A stretch of DNA of 50,653 bases, from the NCBI GenBank assembly GCA_902802795.1, contig CADCNI010000017.1, forward strand, positions 39,242 through 89,894. The letters run 5' to 3'. This DNA comes from an uncultured Ruminococcus sp. Its GTDB lineage: Bacteria > Bacillota > Clostridia > Oscillospirales > Acutalibacteraceae. The notes under the pieces are model-generated. The model had not been told where the DNA came from, did no database searches, and saw only the letters and a program-made list of their open reading frames with translations. Below, one piece after another: positions 1-8,352 of the stretch. A program made the position numbers and the translations under genes. Every line of letters begins with the position of its first letter. The first letter of the stretch is position 1.

Positions 1-273
1 TCCGACGAAACGGATGACGACGATATTTACGCCGAGGAATCCGACGAAACGGATGACGACGATATTTACGCCGAGGAATCCGACGAAACGGATGACGACA
101 ATATTTACGCCGAGGAATCCGACGAAACGGATGACGAAGATCTATACGAAGAAGAATCCGACGAAACGGATGACGAAGATAATTACGCCGGGGAATCCGA
201 CGAAACGGATGACGAAGATATTTACGCCGGGGAATCCGACGAAACGGACGACGAGGAAATGTACGCCGAGGAG
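1..273 (+). repeat. 39-bp in-frame tandem repeat, about 7 copies
   Basis: Seven consecutive 39-bp units encode a 13-residue acidic motif. The first three units are almost identical in DNA and later ones diverge, as expected for recent expansion by slippage or unequal recombination. The array may continue upstream of the window. There are no spacers, so it is not a CRISPR array. Confidence 0.95.
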
Positions 274-1437
274 TCCGGGAACACGGAAGACGTGGAAGAC
301 ACAGAAACCGTTTTTTCCCATACAGAAAGCGGAGAAGAATGTGGCGAAACAGAGGATGACAAAGAATTTGTACCTCGTTCTGAGAGAGAGTATTCTGTAC
401 AGGAAGTGCTCGATGAGCTTCTGACTGCACAGGAAGAAGAGCCTGCGCGGGTATATCATCCCCGTGAGGAAGAAAAAGTGGATATCATGGGATATCTGAA
501 TGAAGACGCATTGAATGAGATTGACGAGAAATGCGCGGATATTGAAGTGACGCCGACAACTGTTTCACAGGACACGGATCTGGAACATACGCAGGTTTTT
601 GACATTGGCAGCACACGCGTTTTTGCTCCTGTAACAGAGAATGACGGTTATGTGGATGAACCATATGAGACGAATCGGTATGCGTCAGTGGCGCAGACTC
701 ACAGCAAACCCAGAAAGCGCGCGGGATTATTGCAGATTGCAGTGCTGCTGGTCGTGGTTGCCGGAATTACGTGGCTGGTGAGCAAAGCGGCCTTTTCCGT
801 TATGGGCCGCGATCAGAATGGCGACGCACAATCTGTTCCCTATGACGATTCGTCATCGGATACAGTGATAAAAACATTTGACGACGGTATGTCCGATACG
901 GTTTCCTCAGATATTCCTGAGTTTAATACCAATCAGTTGTCGGAAGGTGACACCGGTGAACTGGTGTCGGCAGTGCAGCGCCGCCTCAATTTGTTCGGAT
1001 ATCTTGCTTCGGAATCTGTGAGCGGTACTTACAACAAAGCGACCGCAGCCGCCGTCAGGCAATTTCAGAAAGCCAATGGCCTTGAGCAGAACGGTATTGT
1101 GGACAAGGCTACCTTTGATGCGATTTTTGACAATGATGCGGCTACGCAGACAACGGTGACTACGCTTTTGCCCATCACAACGGTTGCTGAAACAACCACC
1201 ACGCCGACGACGGGAGCAATCACCGATGCTCCTACGGAAGAAACAACGCAGCAAACAACACAGCAAACAACGGTACTGACCGAAAGTACGACTATGAAGA
1301 CGACAGCCGCCATGTCTTCAGATGAGACCGATGCAACCAAGTCCACGTCTACAGTGACGGAAACGATGACGTCGACGACCACAGAGTCAACTTCGTCTCT
1401 CTTGTCTCCGGACAGTACAGAGGAACAAGCTGGTTAA
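1..1437 (+). CDS. Membrane-anchored peptidoglycan-binding protein with acidic repeats (5' partial)
   Basis: The reading frame is open from base 1, so the N-terminus lies outside the window. The visible part starts with seven 13-residue acidic repeats (consensus SDETDDxDIYAEE), then an acidic linker, a basic stretch and one transmembrane helix (about 715-800), a peptidoglycan_binding_1-type domain (about 937-1130, with the typical VSAVQRRLNLFGY and FQKANGL segments) and a Thr-rich tail to the stop. The basic residues before the helix suggest that the acidic part is cytoplasmic and the peptidoglycan-binding part outside. The same order recurs in the next gene, so the two are paralogues; the missing N-terminus may also hold a TGS domain, which is inference. 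Function unknown; a cell-wall-tethered surface protein is the simplest reading. Confidence 0.8.
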   Translation, partial: SDETDDDDIYAEESDETDDDDIYAEESDETDDDNIYAEESDETDDEDLYEEESDETDDEDNYAGESDETDDEDIYAGESDETDDEEMYAEESGNTEDVEDTETVFSHTESGEECGETEDDKEFVPRSEREYSVQEVLDELLTAQEEEPARVYHPREEEKVDIMGYLNEDALNEIDEKCADIEVTPTTVSQDTDLEHTQVFDIGSTRVFAPVTENDGYVDEPYETNRYASVAQTHSKPRKRAGLLQIAVLLVVVAGITWLVSKAAFSVMGRDQNGDAQSVPYDDSSSDTVIKTFDDGMSDTVSSDIPEFNTNQLSEGDTGELVSAVQRRLNLFGYLASESVSGTYNKATAAAVRQFQKANGLEQNGIVDKATFDAIFDNDAATQTTVTTLLPITTVAETTTTPTTGAITDAPTEETTQQTTQQTTVLTESTTMKTTAAMSSDETDATKSTSTVTETMTSTTTESTSSLLSPDSTEEQAG

Positions 1438-1451
1438 GTCGCTTGCGCGAA

Positions 1452-1480
1452 TTGACACCGCGGAGAAGCTCGCTTGGAAT
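1452..1480 (+). promoter_or_regulatory. Possible promoter for the TGS-membrane protein gene
   Basis: TTGACA at 1452-1457 is followed after 17 bp by TGGAAT at 1475-1480, a weak -10. It lies in the 165-bp gap between the two paralogous genes. Read-through from the upstream gene is equally possible. Confidence 0.3.
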
Positions 1481-1602
1481 GGATTTGTGGTGCGGCTTGG
1501 GAGCAGCTCTTGAAGAAAATGTTTGATGACGGTTAAGAAACAATACCTTTTATCTTGTAATGGGTCTTTAAGATTATGGCATTTGGAGGACTGGATATCA
1601 TT

Positions 1603-3720
1603 ATGATTGAAGTAAAAATTAACGGAAAAACACTGAGTTTTGAGTCGGGAGTTACTGTGAGTGATGTGCTGGAGGCATTCGATGACAAATCTGTCGAGTA
1701 CGTTTTTGCGGTAAAGATTGACGGAGAGGTTTTTGATCTCGATGACACGATTACCCACGACTGTGAAATTGAACCGATTTCTTTCCGTGATATCAGGGGA
1801 AGACAACAGTTTTCCAGAGAGCAGGCGTACGAGGAGACAGACCACGAAAATCTTGAAGAACAAGAGAATAGCAGAGTAGGCGCTGCCGTGGGAAATGCGG
1901 TTTCTCAGGATGGATATTCTGAAATTGAGAATGAAATTAAAAATATACTCGGCGGTCTGACGGATGAGGATGACGATCCATATCTCAATTCCGATGAGGC
2001 ACTAATGATGTTGCAATCGGTGGCCAAAGAGGTAATGAATGATTCCTATGCCATGCTCTCTGAGGAAATCGAAGAAACCGCTTCCGAGGAAGACCAAGAG
2101 GAAGAAACCGCTTTTGAGGAAGACGAAGCGGAAGAAACCGCTTTTGAGGAAGACGAAGCGGAAGAAACCGCTTTTGAGGAAGACGAAGCGGAAGAAACCG
2201 TCTTTGAAGAAGACGAAGCGGAAGAAACCGTCTTTGAGGAAGACGAAGCGGAAGAAACCGCCTCCGAGAAAGACGATTTTGACATGAGTGTCTTTGATAT
2301 GATTGTACCGAGATCAGATCTGAGAGTGAATCATATAGCGGAAGCTGCGGCAGAAGAACCAGAGTTAATAGATGAGTCCGGTGACTATCTTGAGGAAGCG
2401 GACGATGCAGAAGAAGCGGACGATGCAGAAGAAGTGGATGATGCAGAGGAAGCGGACGATGCAGAAGAATATGGAACATTTGGCTCTTTTGGAGAATTCG
2501 GGGGATTTGCGGAGGACGTCGAAAGCGACCAAGCTGTTCAGGAACCGGATTACAGTGTGCAGGACAGTGATTTTGAAGAGTTTCTGATTCGCAGCAAAAA
2601 AAGCGACGATGAAGTGGATGATGTGGAAGAGAGCGAGTCTGAACGGGAAAGAAAAGAACGTCAGATGGCAGTTTTGACCAATACTTTTTATAACGACTAT
2701 TTTGATGACAAGTCGGACGATGAAGCGGATGATTCCGACGGTAAGGAAGCACAAAAACATTCCTACGCTCATTCCCATCGCCAAAAGAGAAGAGCCAAAC
2801 GTGCCATCCAGGTGGCGGCGTTGCTGATCGCACTGACCGGACTTGGCTGGATTGTAGGCAAAGCGGCCATGAAGGCGGTCGGTTCTTCTGGCAACACAGT
2901 GAGCGGTACCAATGTGGTTTCCGCATCCGAAACGGTGTCCGGAACGGATATTTCTGAAAGTGATTTCATGGTAAATGGCAAACCGCAATACAGGGCGAAG
3001 CTCTTGACGCTGGGAAGTGCCAATGAACTGGTTGGGATGGTGCAGATTCGTCTGAGCGAATTGAACTATCTCGGTGAAAAGGACGTCAATAAGATATACG
3101 GCACCAAGATGTCCAAGGCAATTGAGCAATTCCGTGCGGTCAACAAGATTAAGAGTGAGGGAGACATTGACCAAGAAACCTTTAACGCGCTGTTTAGTGA
3201 TAAGGCGATGGCAGCGCCGGTTTCTGCTTCCGATGCCGGAACGACTACTGTGACGAAAAGTACATCTGTGACATCCGCCACCACGACCGAAGCAACCACG
3301 CAGTCTACCACCAAGGAGACAACCAAAAATACAACCAAAAAGACAACCACTACGACTCGTCGTCGTACTACTACCACCACCACTACGACCCGTCGCCGTA
3401 CTACCACCACCACTACGACCCGTCGCCGTACTACCACCACCACTACGACCAGACGTCGTCGTACTACGACTACTACCCAATCAACGACGATCGAAGAACC
3501 TACTCAAACCACGACAGCAGAGGAGCCTACCTCGTCAACAACGGTGGAAACGTCCTCGACCACAAAGAAAACAACAACCAAGAAAACCACTACTAAGAAA
3601 ACAACCACCAAGACAACCACAGAGCCGACCCAAGCGCCCACCAGTGAGCCGACGTCAGCTCCTACCCAATCCCCTTCTTCTAAAGAAGAAAACACCGGAA
3701 GCACCACAGACGGAGAATGA
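1603..3720 (+). CDS. TGS domain-acidic repeat-TM-peptidoglycan-binding protein with Thr-rich tail
   Basis: The ATG at 1603 is preferred over an in-frame ATG at 1576 because GGAGGA lies at 1585-1590 and the protein then begins MIEVKINGK, aligning with MIQVTLKGD of the ThrRS encoded 420 bp downstream. The first ~70 residues look like a TGS domain: VKIDGEVFDL and EPISFRDIRG match VDGKVCDL and EILTFDDIDG of ThrRS. Then follow 10-residue acidic repeats, EADDAE repeats, a basic segment, one TM helix (about 2797-2875), a peptidoglycan_binding_1-type domain (about 2998-3200) and a long Thr tail with RRRTTTTTTT units. The predicted topology puts the TGS domain in the cytoplasm and the wall-binding domain and tail outside. 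TGS is known as a nucleotide- or RNA-associated fold in ThrRS, Obg-like and RelA/SpoT proteins; I know of no described fusion to a wall anchor. Function unknown. Confidence 0.85.
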   Translation: MIEVKINGKTLSFESGVTVSDVLEAFDDKSVEYVFAVKIDGEVFDLDDTITHDCEIEPISFRDIRGRQQFSREQAYEETDHENLEEQENSRVGAAVGNAVSQDGYSEIENEIKNILGGLTDEDDDPYLNSDEALMMLQSVAKEVMNDSYAMLSEEIEETASEEDQEEETAFEEDEAEETAFEEDEAEETAFEEDEAEETVFEEDEAEETVFEEDEAEETASEKDDFDMSVFDMIVPRSDLRVNHIAEAAAEEPELIDESGDYLEEADDAEEADDAEEVDDAEEADDAEEYGTFGSFGEFGGFAEDVESDQAVQEPDYSVQDSDFEEFLIRSKKSDDEVDDVEESESERERKERQMAVLTNTFYNDYFDDKSDDEADDSDGKEAQKHSYAHSHRQKRRAKRAIQVAALLIALTGLGWIVGKAAMKAVGSSGNTVSGTNVVSASETVSGTDISESDFMVNGKPQYRAKLLTLGSANELVGMVQIRLSELNYLGEKDVNKIYGTKMSKAIEQFRAVNKIKSEGDIDQETFNALFSDKAMAAPVSASDAGTTTVTKSTSVTSATTTEATTQSTTKETTKNTTKKTTTTTRRRTTTTTTTTRRRTTTTTTTRRRTTTTTTTRRRRTTTTTQSTTIEEPTQTTTAEEPTSSTTVETSSTTKKTTTKKTTTKKTTTKTTTEPTQAPTSEPTSAPTQSPSSKEENTGSTTDGE
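2071..2280 (+). repeat. 30-bp in-frame tandem repeat, 7 units
   Basis: Units of 30 bp encode EETAFEEDEA. Three consecutive units (2101-2190) are identical and the outer ones carry a few changes. They expand the acidic cytoplasmic region of the TGS-membrane protein. Confidence 0.93.
2398..2469 (+). repeat. 18-bp in-frame tandem repeat, 4 units
   Basis: Four 18-bp units encode the six-residue motif ADDAEE in the same acidic region. They are unrelated in sequence to the 30-bp array upstream, so two separate expansions occurred in one gene. Confidence 0.88.
3361..3450 (+). repeat. 30-bp in-frame Thr/Arg repeat, 3 units
   Basis: Three 30-bp units encode RRRTTTTTTT in the extracellular tail. The units at 3391-3420 and 3421-3450 are identical. 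Confidence 0.9.
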
Positions 3721-3746
3721 TTTTTTCGTGTGTGTGCAAAAAACAG

Positions 3747-3775
3747 TTGACAAATTTGTTTTTTTGCGTTATCAT
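3747..3775 (+). promoter_or_regulatory. Promoter of the thrS T-box leader
   Basis: TTGACA (3747-3752), 17-bp spacer, TATCAT (3770-3775). It lies directly after the stop of the TGS-membrane protein and places the transcript start near 3782, at the 5' end of the T-box leader. Confidence 0.75.
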
Positions 3776-3781
3776 AGCTTT

Positions 3782-4104
3782 ATTAACAGAATCTACACCG
3801 TAAAATCATTGAGGGAGAACAAACCCTTTTGCTTCATGTCACAGAGATTTGCCCGCAGGCTGAGAGGGCGAACGGAGCAGGAGGGCATAAACCGCTCCCG
3901 AGTGCGGAACGACAAGGCACGTCTTTTCAAAAGGCGGCACAAGTTCCGACGTGTGGCTGCGTTACAGGCCGAATGAGCGGACACAAATTTTTATTTTTTG
4001 ATTCGTGTCAACACGGGTGGAACCGTGGGCGCTGCGATTTATGCATCAAAGCCTCACCCCGAATGTACCTGACGGTATGTTCGGGGTGAGGTTTTTTCTA
4101 TTCT
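3782..4104 (+). ncRNA. T-box riboswitch (threonyl-tRNA responsive, inferred)
   Basis: The ~320-nt leader of thrS holds several stem-loops, the T-box sequence GGGTGGAACCGTGG at 4015-4028 and then a strong intrinsic terminator. T-box leaders sense uncharged tRNA and let transcription proceed when the cognate amino acid is scarce. Threonine specificity is inferred from the downstream gene; I could not place the specifier codon with confidence, although ACC, ACG and ACA triplets occur in the Stem I region. The window offers a second link to threonine: the gene just upstream has a Thr-rich tail and a ThrRS-like TGS domain. Confidence 0.88.
4052..4097 (+). terminator. T-box regulated terminator before thrS
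   Basis: A perfect 12-bp stem (CCTCACCCCGAA with TTCGGGGTGAGG) is followed by six T residues. It is 46 bp upstream of the thrS start and is the off-state hairpin of the T-box. Confidence 0.9.
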
Positions 4105-4143
4105 TCAATGAAGAGTTACTATTATTTTACAGGAGGTTTTAGT

Positions 4144-6087
4144 ATGATTCAGGTAACATTGAAAGGCGATGTCAAAGAGTACGAAGCAGGCATTTCCGTC
4201 GCGGAAATCGCCAAATCTATCGGAGCGGGTCTGTACAAATCCGCGTGTGCCGCTAAGGTGGACGGCAAGGTGTGCGATCTGCGTACCGTTCTGGAAAAGG
4301 ATTGCGAGGTGGAGATTCTCACCTTTGACGATATCGACGGCAAAAAGGCGTTCTGGCACAGCACATCTCACATTCTGGCGCAGGCGGTCAAGCACCTTTA
4401 CCCTAGCGCCAAGCTGTCCATCGGCCCTGCCATCGACAACGGTTTCTACTACGATTTTGATGTGGAGAAGCCCTTTACCGCCGATGATCTCGCTGCCATT
4501 GAAAAAGAAATGAAGGCGATCGTCAAGAGCGGCATGCCGATTGAAAAATTTGAGCTGGCCCCCGATAAGGCGCTGGCGCTGCTCGAAGAAATGCAGGAGC
4601 CTTACAAGGTGGAGCTTTGTCAGGAACACGCCGACAAGGGTGAGGACATTTCCTTCTACAAGCAGGGCGATTTCACCGATCTCTGCGCAGGCCCGCACCT
4701 CATGAGTGTGGCTCCCGTCAAGGCGTTCAAGCTTACCAACTGCACGGGCGCTTACTGGCGCGGCGACTCCAAAAACAAAATGCTCTGCCGTATCTACGGC
4801 GTGTCCTTCCCCAAGGCGTCCCAGCTCGAAGAACATCTGGCTATGCTGGAGGAAGCCAAGAAGCGCGACCACAACAAGCTCGGCAGAGAGCTGGAACTTT
4901 TCACCACGGTGGACGTCATCGGTCAGGGATTGGCGATCCTGCTGCCGAAAGGCGCGAGAATCATTCAGTTGCTCCAGCGATTTGTCGAGGATGAAGAACA
5001 GAAGCGCGGCTGGCTGCTCACTAAAACGCCCTTTATGGCCAAGAGCGACCTCTACAAAATCAGCGGTCACTGGGATCACTACAAGGACGGTATGTTTGTG
5101 CTGGGCGAGGAAGAGGAAGGCAAGGACTGCTACGCCCTGCGTCCGATGACCTGTCCTTTCCAGTACCAGGCCTACCTCAACCGTCCGCGTTCCTACCGTG
5201 ACCTGCCGCTGCGCTACAACGAGACTTCTACGCTTTTCCGCAATGAGGAAAGCGGAGAAATGCACGGTCTGATTCGTCTGCGTCAGTTTACGATTTCCGA
5301 GGGACACCTGATGTGCCGTCCCGACCAGTTGGAGGATGAATTCAAGGGCTGTCTCGAGCTTGCCATCTACATGCTCAAAACGCTGGGTCTGTATGAAGAT
5401 GCATCCTACCGCTTCTCCCAGTGGGATCCTGACAACCGCGACAAGTACATCGGAACAGAGGAACAGTGGGACGAGGCACAGGGCAAGATGAAGAACATCC
5501 TTGACGATTTGCAGGTGCCTTATGTCATCGGCATTGGCGAAGCGGCCTTTTATGGCCCCAAACTGGACATCCAGATCAAGAACGTCCACGGCAAAGAGGA
5601 TACGCTCATCACCATCCAGATCGACCAGATGCTGGCGGAGAAATTCGGCATGGAATATACCGACCGCGACGGCACCAAGAAGCGGCCCTACATCATCCAC
5701 AGAACCTCCATCGGCTGCTACGAGAGAACGCTGGCCTACCTCATTGAAAAATACGCGGGCGCGTTCCCGACATGGCTTGCGCCGGTGCAGGTCAAGCTGC
5801 TGCCCATCGCGGACAGACATCTCGATTATCTCTATGACGTGATCAAAGCGCTCGAAGCCGAGGGCATCCGCTGCGAGGTGGACGACCGCAACGAAAAGAT
5901 TGGCTACAAGATTCGCGAGGCACAGATCAAGAAGGTGCCTTACATGGTCATTGTAGGCGACAAGGACATCGAAAACGGCACGGTGGCGGTGCGTTCCCGC
6001 AAGGATGGCGACATTGGCTCGATGAAGCCGGAGGAATTTGTCAGCCTGATCGTGGAAAAGGTGAAGTCCAAGGTCATCGACTGCTGA
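4144..6087 (+). CDS. thrS: Threonine--tRNA ligase
   Basis: ThrRS charges tRNA-Thr and edits mischarged seryl-tRNA in the cytosol. The 647-residue protein has the usual order: TGS domain (about 1-62), editing domain with HSTSHILAQAV and an AGPHL segment, class II catalytic core with motif 2 around RNEESGEMHGLIRLRQF and motif 3 around IGCYERTLAYLIEKY, then the anticodon-binding domain starting near VQVKLLPI. The length is normal for bacterial ThrRS. AGGAGGT at 4131-4137 supports the ATG at 4144. Expression is controlled by the T-box leader. A 2-hydroxyacid dehydrogenase starts 13 bp downstream and is probably co-transcribed. The motif 3 residues IGCYER differ from the more usual LGSLER but the key arginine is present. 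Confidence 0.97.
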   Translation: MIQVTLKGDVKEYEAGISVAEIAKSIGAGLYKSACAAKVDGKVCDLRTVLEKDCEVEILTFDDIDGKKAFWHSTSHILAQAVKHLYPSAKLSIGPAIDNGFYYDFDVEKPFTADDLAAIEKEMKAIVKSGMPIEKFELAPDKALALLEEMQEPYKVELCQEHADKGEDISFYKQGDFTDLCAGPHLMSVAPVKAFKLTNCTGAYWRGDSKNKMLCRIYGVSFPKASQLEEHLAMLEEAKKRDHNKLGRELELFTTVDVIGQGLAILLPKGARIIQLLQRFVEDEEQKRGWLLTKTPFMAKSDLYKISGHWDHYKDGMFVLGEEEEGKDCYALRPMTCPFQYQAYLNRPRSYRDLPLRYNETSTLFRNEESGEMHGLIRLRQFTISEGHLMCRPDQLEDEFKGCLELAIYMLKTLGLYEDASYRFSQWDPDNRDKYIGTEEQWDEAQGKMKNILDDLQVPYVIGIGEAAFYGPKLDIQIKNVHGKEDTLITIQIDQMLAEKFGMEYTDRDGTKKRPYIIHRTSIGCYERTLAYLIEKYAGAFPTWLAPVQVKLLPIADRHLDYLYDVIKALEAEGIRCEVDDRNEKIGYKIREAQIKKVPYMVIVGDKDIENGTVAVRSRKDGDIGSMKPEEFVSLIVEKVKSKVIDC

Positions 6088-6100
6088 CGAACGGTTCCAT

Positions 6101-7060
6101 ATGAAAATTACGGTACTCGATATGGACACGGCCGCTATCGGGAGCGATATTTCCCTTGACGCACTGGCGGAGATGGGAGAACTGAAGGTGGTGGGGGAGA
6201 CGGATCTCTCCCGCACCGCTTCGCTCATCGGTGACGCGCAGGCGGTCATTCTCAACAAGAGCCGCCTCACCCGCGAGGTGATGGAGCAGTGTCCGCAATT
6301 ACAATACATCGGTCTGATGGGAACCGGCTTCGATCAGGTGGATATTGCCGCCGCGAAGGAGCGGGGGATTACGGTCTGCAATGTGCCGGATTATTCGTCC
6401 GACGCGGTGGCGCAGCACACTTTTGCGCTGATTCTCAACCACTTCTGCCGGATATCCGAATATGTCGCCGACTGTGCCGCCGGGGGCTGGACAGAGAAGA
6501 AATTTTTCAGCGCGTTCGGCAGGGAAACGCACGAGCTGGCAGGCAAGACCGTCGGTCTGGTGGGCTGCGGCGGCATCGGCCGCAGAGTCGCTGCCATTGC
6601 GAATGCTTTCGGCATGCAAGTGCTGGTCTACAACCGCCACCCTGCCGCACTTGCAGATGTGTCCTACATTCGTTGCGTTCCGCTGGAGGAACTGCTGCGC
6701 CGCTCAGATGTGGTGTCGATTCACTGCCCACTCAATGACCAATCGCGAGGACTCATTGACGCGCACGCCCTGTCGCTGATGAAGCCCACCGCCCTGTTTG
6801 TCAACACTTCGCGAGGCGGGATTATGGACGAAGCCGCCCTCGCTTGTGCGCTCAATGAGGGCTGGATCGCGGCTGCGGCGCTGGATGTGCTAACGGAGGA
6901 ACCCATGTCCGCCGATACCCCGCTGCGCACGGCCAAACATCTCGTGCTCACGCCGCATATTGCGTGGGCGCCAGTGGAGACGCGGAAACGGCTCTTTGCC
7001 ATCGTCTATGAAAATCTCAAAGGCTGGATGAACGGTGCTCCACAGAATGTGGTAAGCTGA
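6101..7060 (+). CDS. D-isomer-specific 2-hydroxyacid dehydrogenase (glycerate dehydrogenase-like)
   Basis: An NAD-dependent cytosolic oxidoreductase of 319 residues. Visible motifs are the Rossmann loop GLVGCGGIGRRVA, the NTSRGGIMDEAAL segment with the substrate/cofactor Arg region, the conserved Glu in LTEEPM and the catalytic His in LTPHIAW. The overall pattern, including NKSRLTREVMEQCPQLQYIG near the start, resembles glycerate/hydroxypyruvate reductases, but the exact substrate cannot be read from the sequence. It begins 13 bp after thrS and is followed by a terminator, so the two genes probably form one T-box-controlled transcript. There is no strong ribosome binding site before the ATG. 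Confidence 0.85.
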   Translation: MKITVLDMDTAAIGSDISLDALAEMGELKVVGETDLSRTASLIGDAQAVILNKSRLTREVMEQCPQLQYIGLMGTGFDQVDIAAAKERGITVCNVPDYSSDAVAQHTFALILNHFCRISEYVADCAAGGWTEKKFFSAFGRETHELAGKTVGLVGCGGIGRRVAAIANAFGMQVLVYNRHPAALADVSYIRCVPLEELLRRSDVVSIHCPLNDQSRGLIDAHALSLMKPTALFVNTSRGGIMDEAALACALNEGWIAAAALDVLTEEPMSADTPLRTAKHLVLTPHIAWAPVETRKRLFAIVYENLKGWMNGAPQNVVS

Positions 7061-7061
7061 A

Positions 7062-7104
7062 TAAAAAATCCTGACGATTTCAAAATTGTCGGGATTTTTT
7101 TATT
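7062..7104 (+). terminator. Intrinsic terminator of the thrS operon
   Basis: A stem of AATCCTGACGAT with ATTGTCGGGATT around a short loop is followed by a long T-rich run, directly after the dehydrogenase stop codon. Confidence 0.85.
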
Positions 7105-7151
7105 TTTTTCGCACCTGTTAATAAAAAAACAAAAAAGTTATCAAAAAGCAC

Positions 7152-7180
7152 TTCAATTTTATGCAAATGTATGGTATAAT
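7152..7180 (+). promoter_or_regulatory. Promoter of hprK
   Basis: A perfect TATAAT (7175-7180) is preceded after 17 bp by TTCAAT (7152-7157), a weak -35. The leader to hprK is about 70 nt. Confidence 0.6.
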
Positions 7181-7254
7181 GACAATAACTGTAGAATATG
7201 AGAATGAAGGATGATTTCTCATAATATGAATTTATTTCTGAAAGGCTGTTGGAG

Positions 7255-8223
7255 ATGGCAATCACTTTTACCGTTTCACTGGCGAAAATCATCAAGGAGT
7301 TCTCGCTCGAACCGTTGGTGATGGAGAAGAATCCTGAGGAAGTGCTGATTTCTTCCAATGAAATCAATCGTCCCGGCGTGGAACTGACGGGATTTTTCAA
7401 CTTTTATGACAACAGGCGTATTTTGGTGTGCGGCAACACCGAAATGGCCTATTTAGGAGGTTTTACCGCGGAAGAACGTGCCAAGGTGCTGGACGATCTC
7501 ATGTCGCGCGGCGCGCCTGCGCTGATTCTCTGCCGCAGCTTTGAGCCGTTTGAGGAAATGACCGAGGCCTCCAAAAAGTACAATATGCCCATGTTGGTGA
7601 CGCCCGAAGCTACCTCGCACTTTATTTCCGACCTGATCGCGTTCCTCAATGTGGAACTGGCGCCCCGTATCACACGTCACGGCGTTCTGGTGGAAGTCTA
7701 CGGTGAAGGTATCCTGCTGCTGGGCGACAGCGGCGTCGGCAAGAGCGAAACCGCCATCGAGCTGGTCAAGCGCGGTCACCGTCTGATCGCGGACGACGCG
7801 GTGGAGATCCGCAAGGTTTCCAACAAGACCCTCGTCGGTTCCGCCCCCGCCAATATCCGCCACTTTATCGAGCTGCGCGGCATCGGCATCATCAACGCAC
7901 GCCGTATTTTCGGTATGGGCTCCATCAAGATTACCGAGAAGATCGACCTGGTCATCAGCCTCGAAAACTGGGACAGCGAAAAGGTCTATGACCGTATGGG
8001 CATGGAGAACGAATATACCGAGCTTCTCGGCAACAAGCTGCCCATGCTGACCATTCCGATCAAGCCGGGTCGTAATCTCGCGATTATCATTGAGGTCGCT
8101 GCTATGAACAACCGTCAGAAAAAGATGGGCTACAACGCGGCACAGGAACTGCTGCACAACCTTGGCATGGATGTGGCGCCCGCTACTCCTGAAATCAAAG
8201 AGGAATGGGACAGCTTTAACTGA
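7255..8223 (+). CDS. hprK: HPr kinase/phosphorylase
   Basis: This bifunctional enzyme phosphorylates and dephosphorylates the regulatory serine of HPr (Ser46 in the family) and so sets carbon catabolite control. The 322-residue protein has the regulatory N-terminal domain and a C-terminal kinase domain with the P-loop GDSGVGKSE (about residue 157), the HRLIADDAVEIR segment and the HprK signature region ELRGIGIINARRIFG. The ATG at 7255 is chosen over a TTG six bases upstream because AAAGG at 7241-7245 is well spaced. In many Clostridia hprK heads a cluster with murB, rapZ and whiA, as here. Confidence 0.95.
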   Translation: MAITFTVSLAKIIKEFSLEPLVMEKNPEEVLISSNEINRPGVELTGFFNFYDNRRILVCGNTEMAYLGGFTAEERAKVLDDLMSRGAPALILCRSFEPFEEMTEASKKYNMPMLVTPEATSHFISDLIAFLNVELAPRITRHGVLVEVYGEGILLLGDSGVGKSETAIELVKRGHRLIADDAVEIRKVSNKTLVGSAPANIRHFIELRGIGIINARRIFGMGSIKITEKIDLVISLENWDSEKVYDRMGMENEYTELLGNKLPMLTIPIKPGRNLAIIIEVAAMNNRQKKMGYNAAQELLHNLGMDVAPATPEIKEEWDSFN

Positions 8224-8352
8224 TAGTTTTTAACCTTACTGTGTTTGAAGGCGCTGCGTGCCTGAAAAAATGCCTAACATCGCGATTAATGCATGAGTTT
8301 CGTATGAGCGGGGCTGTGTATTAACATACTATTATTGTTGAGGTGTATATTT

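Noticed and set aside
1-273. Direct repeats that could be taken for a CRISPR array
   Set aside because: Units are contiguous without spacers, a multiple of three in length, and in frame within a protein.
4105-6309. Long minus-strand frame (734 codons) opposite thrS
   Set aside because: It is antisense to a clear ThrRS, has no recognisable domains, and arises from codon bias of the real gene.
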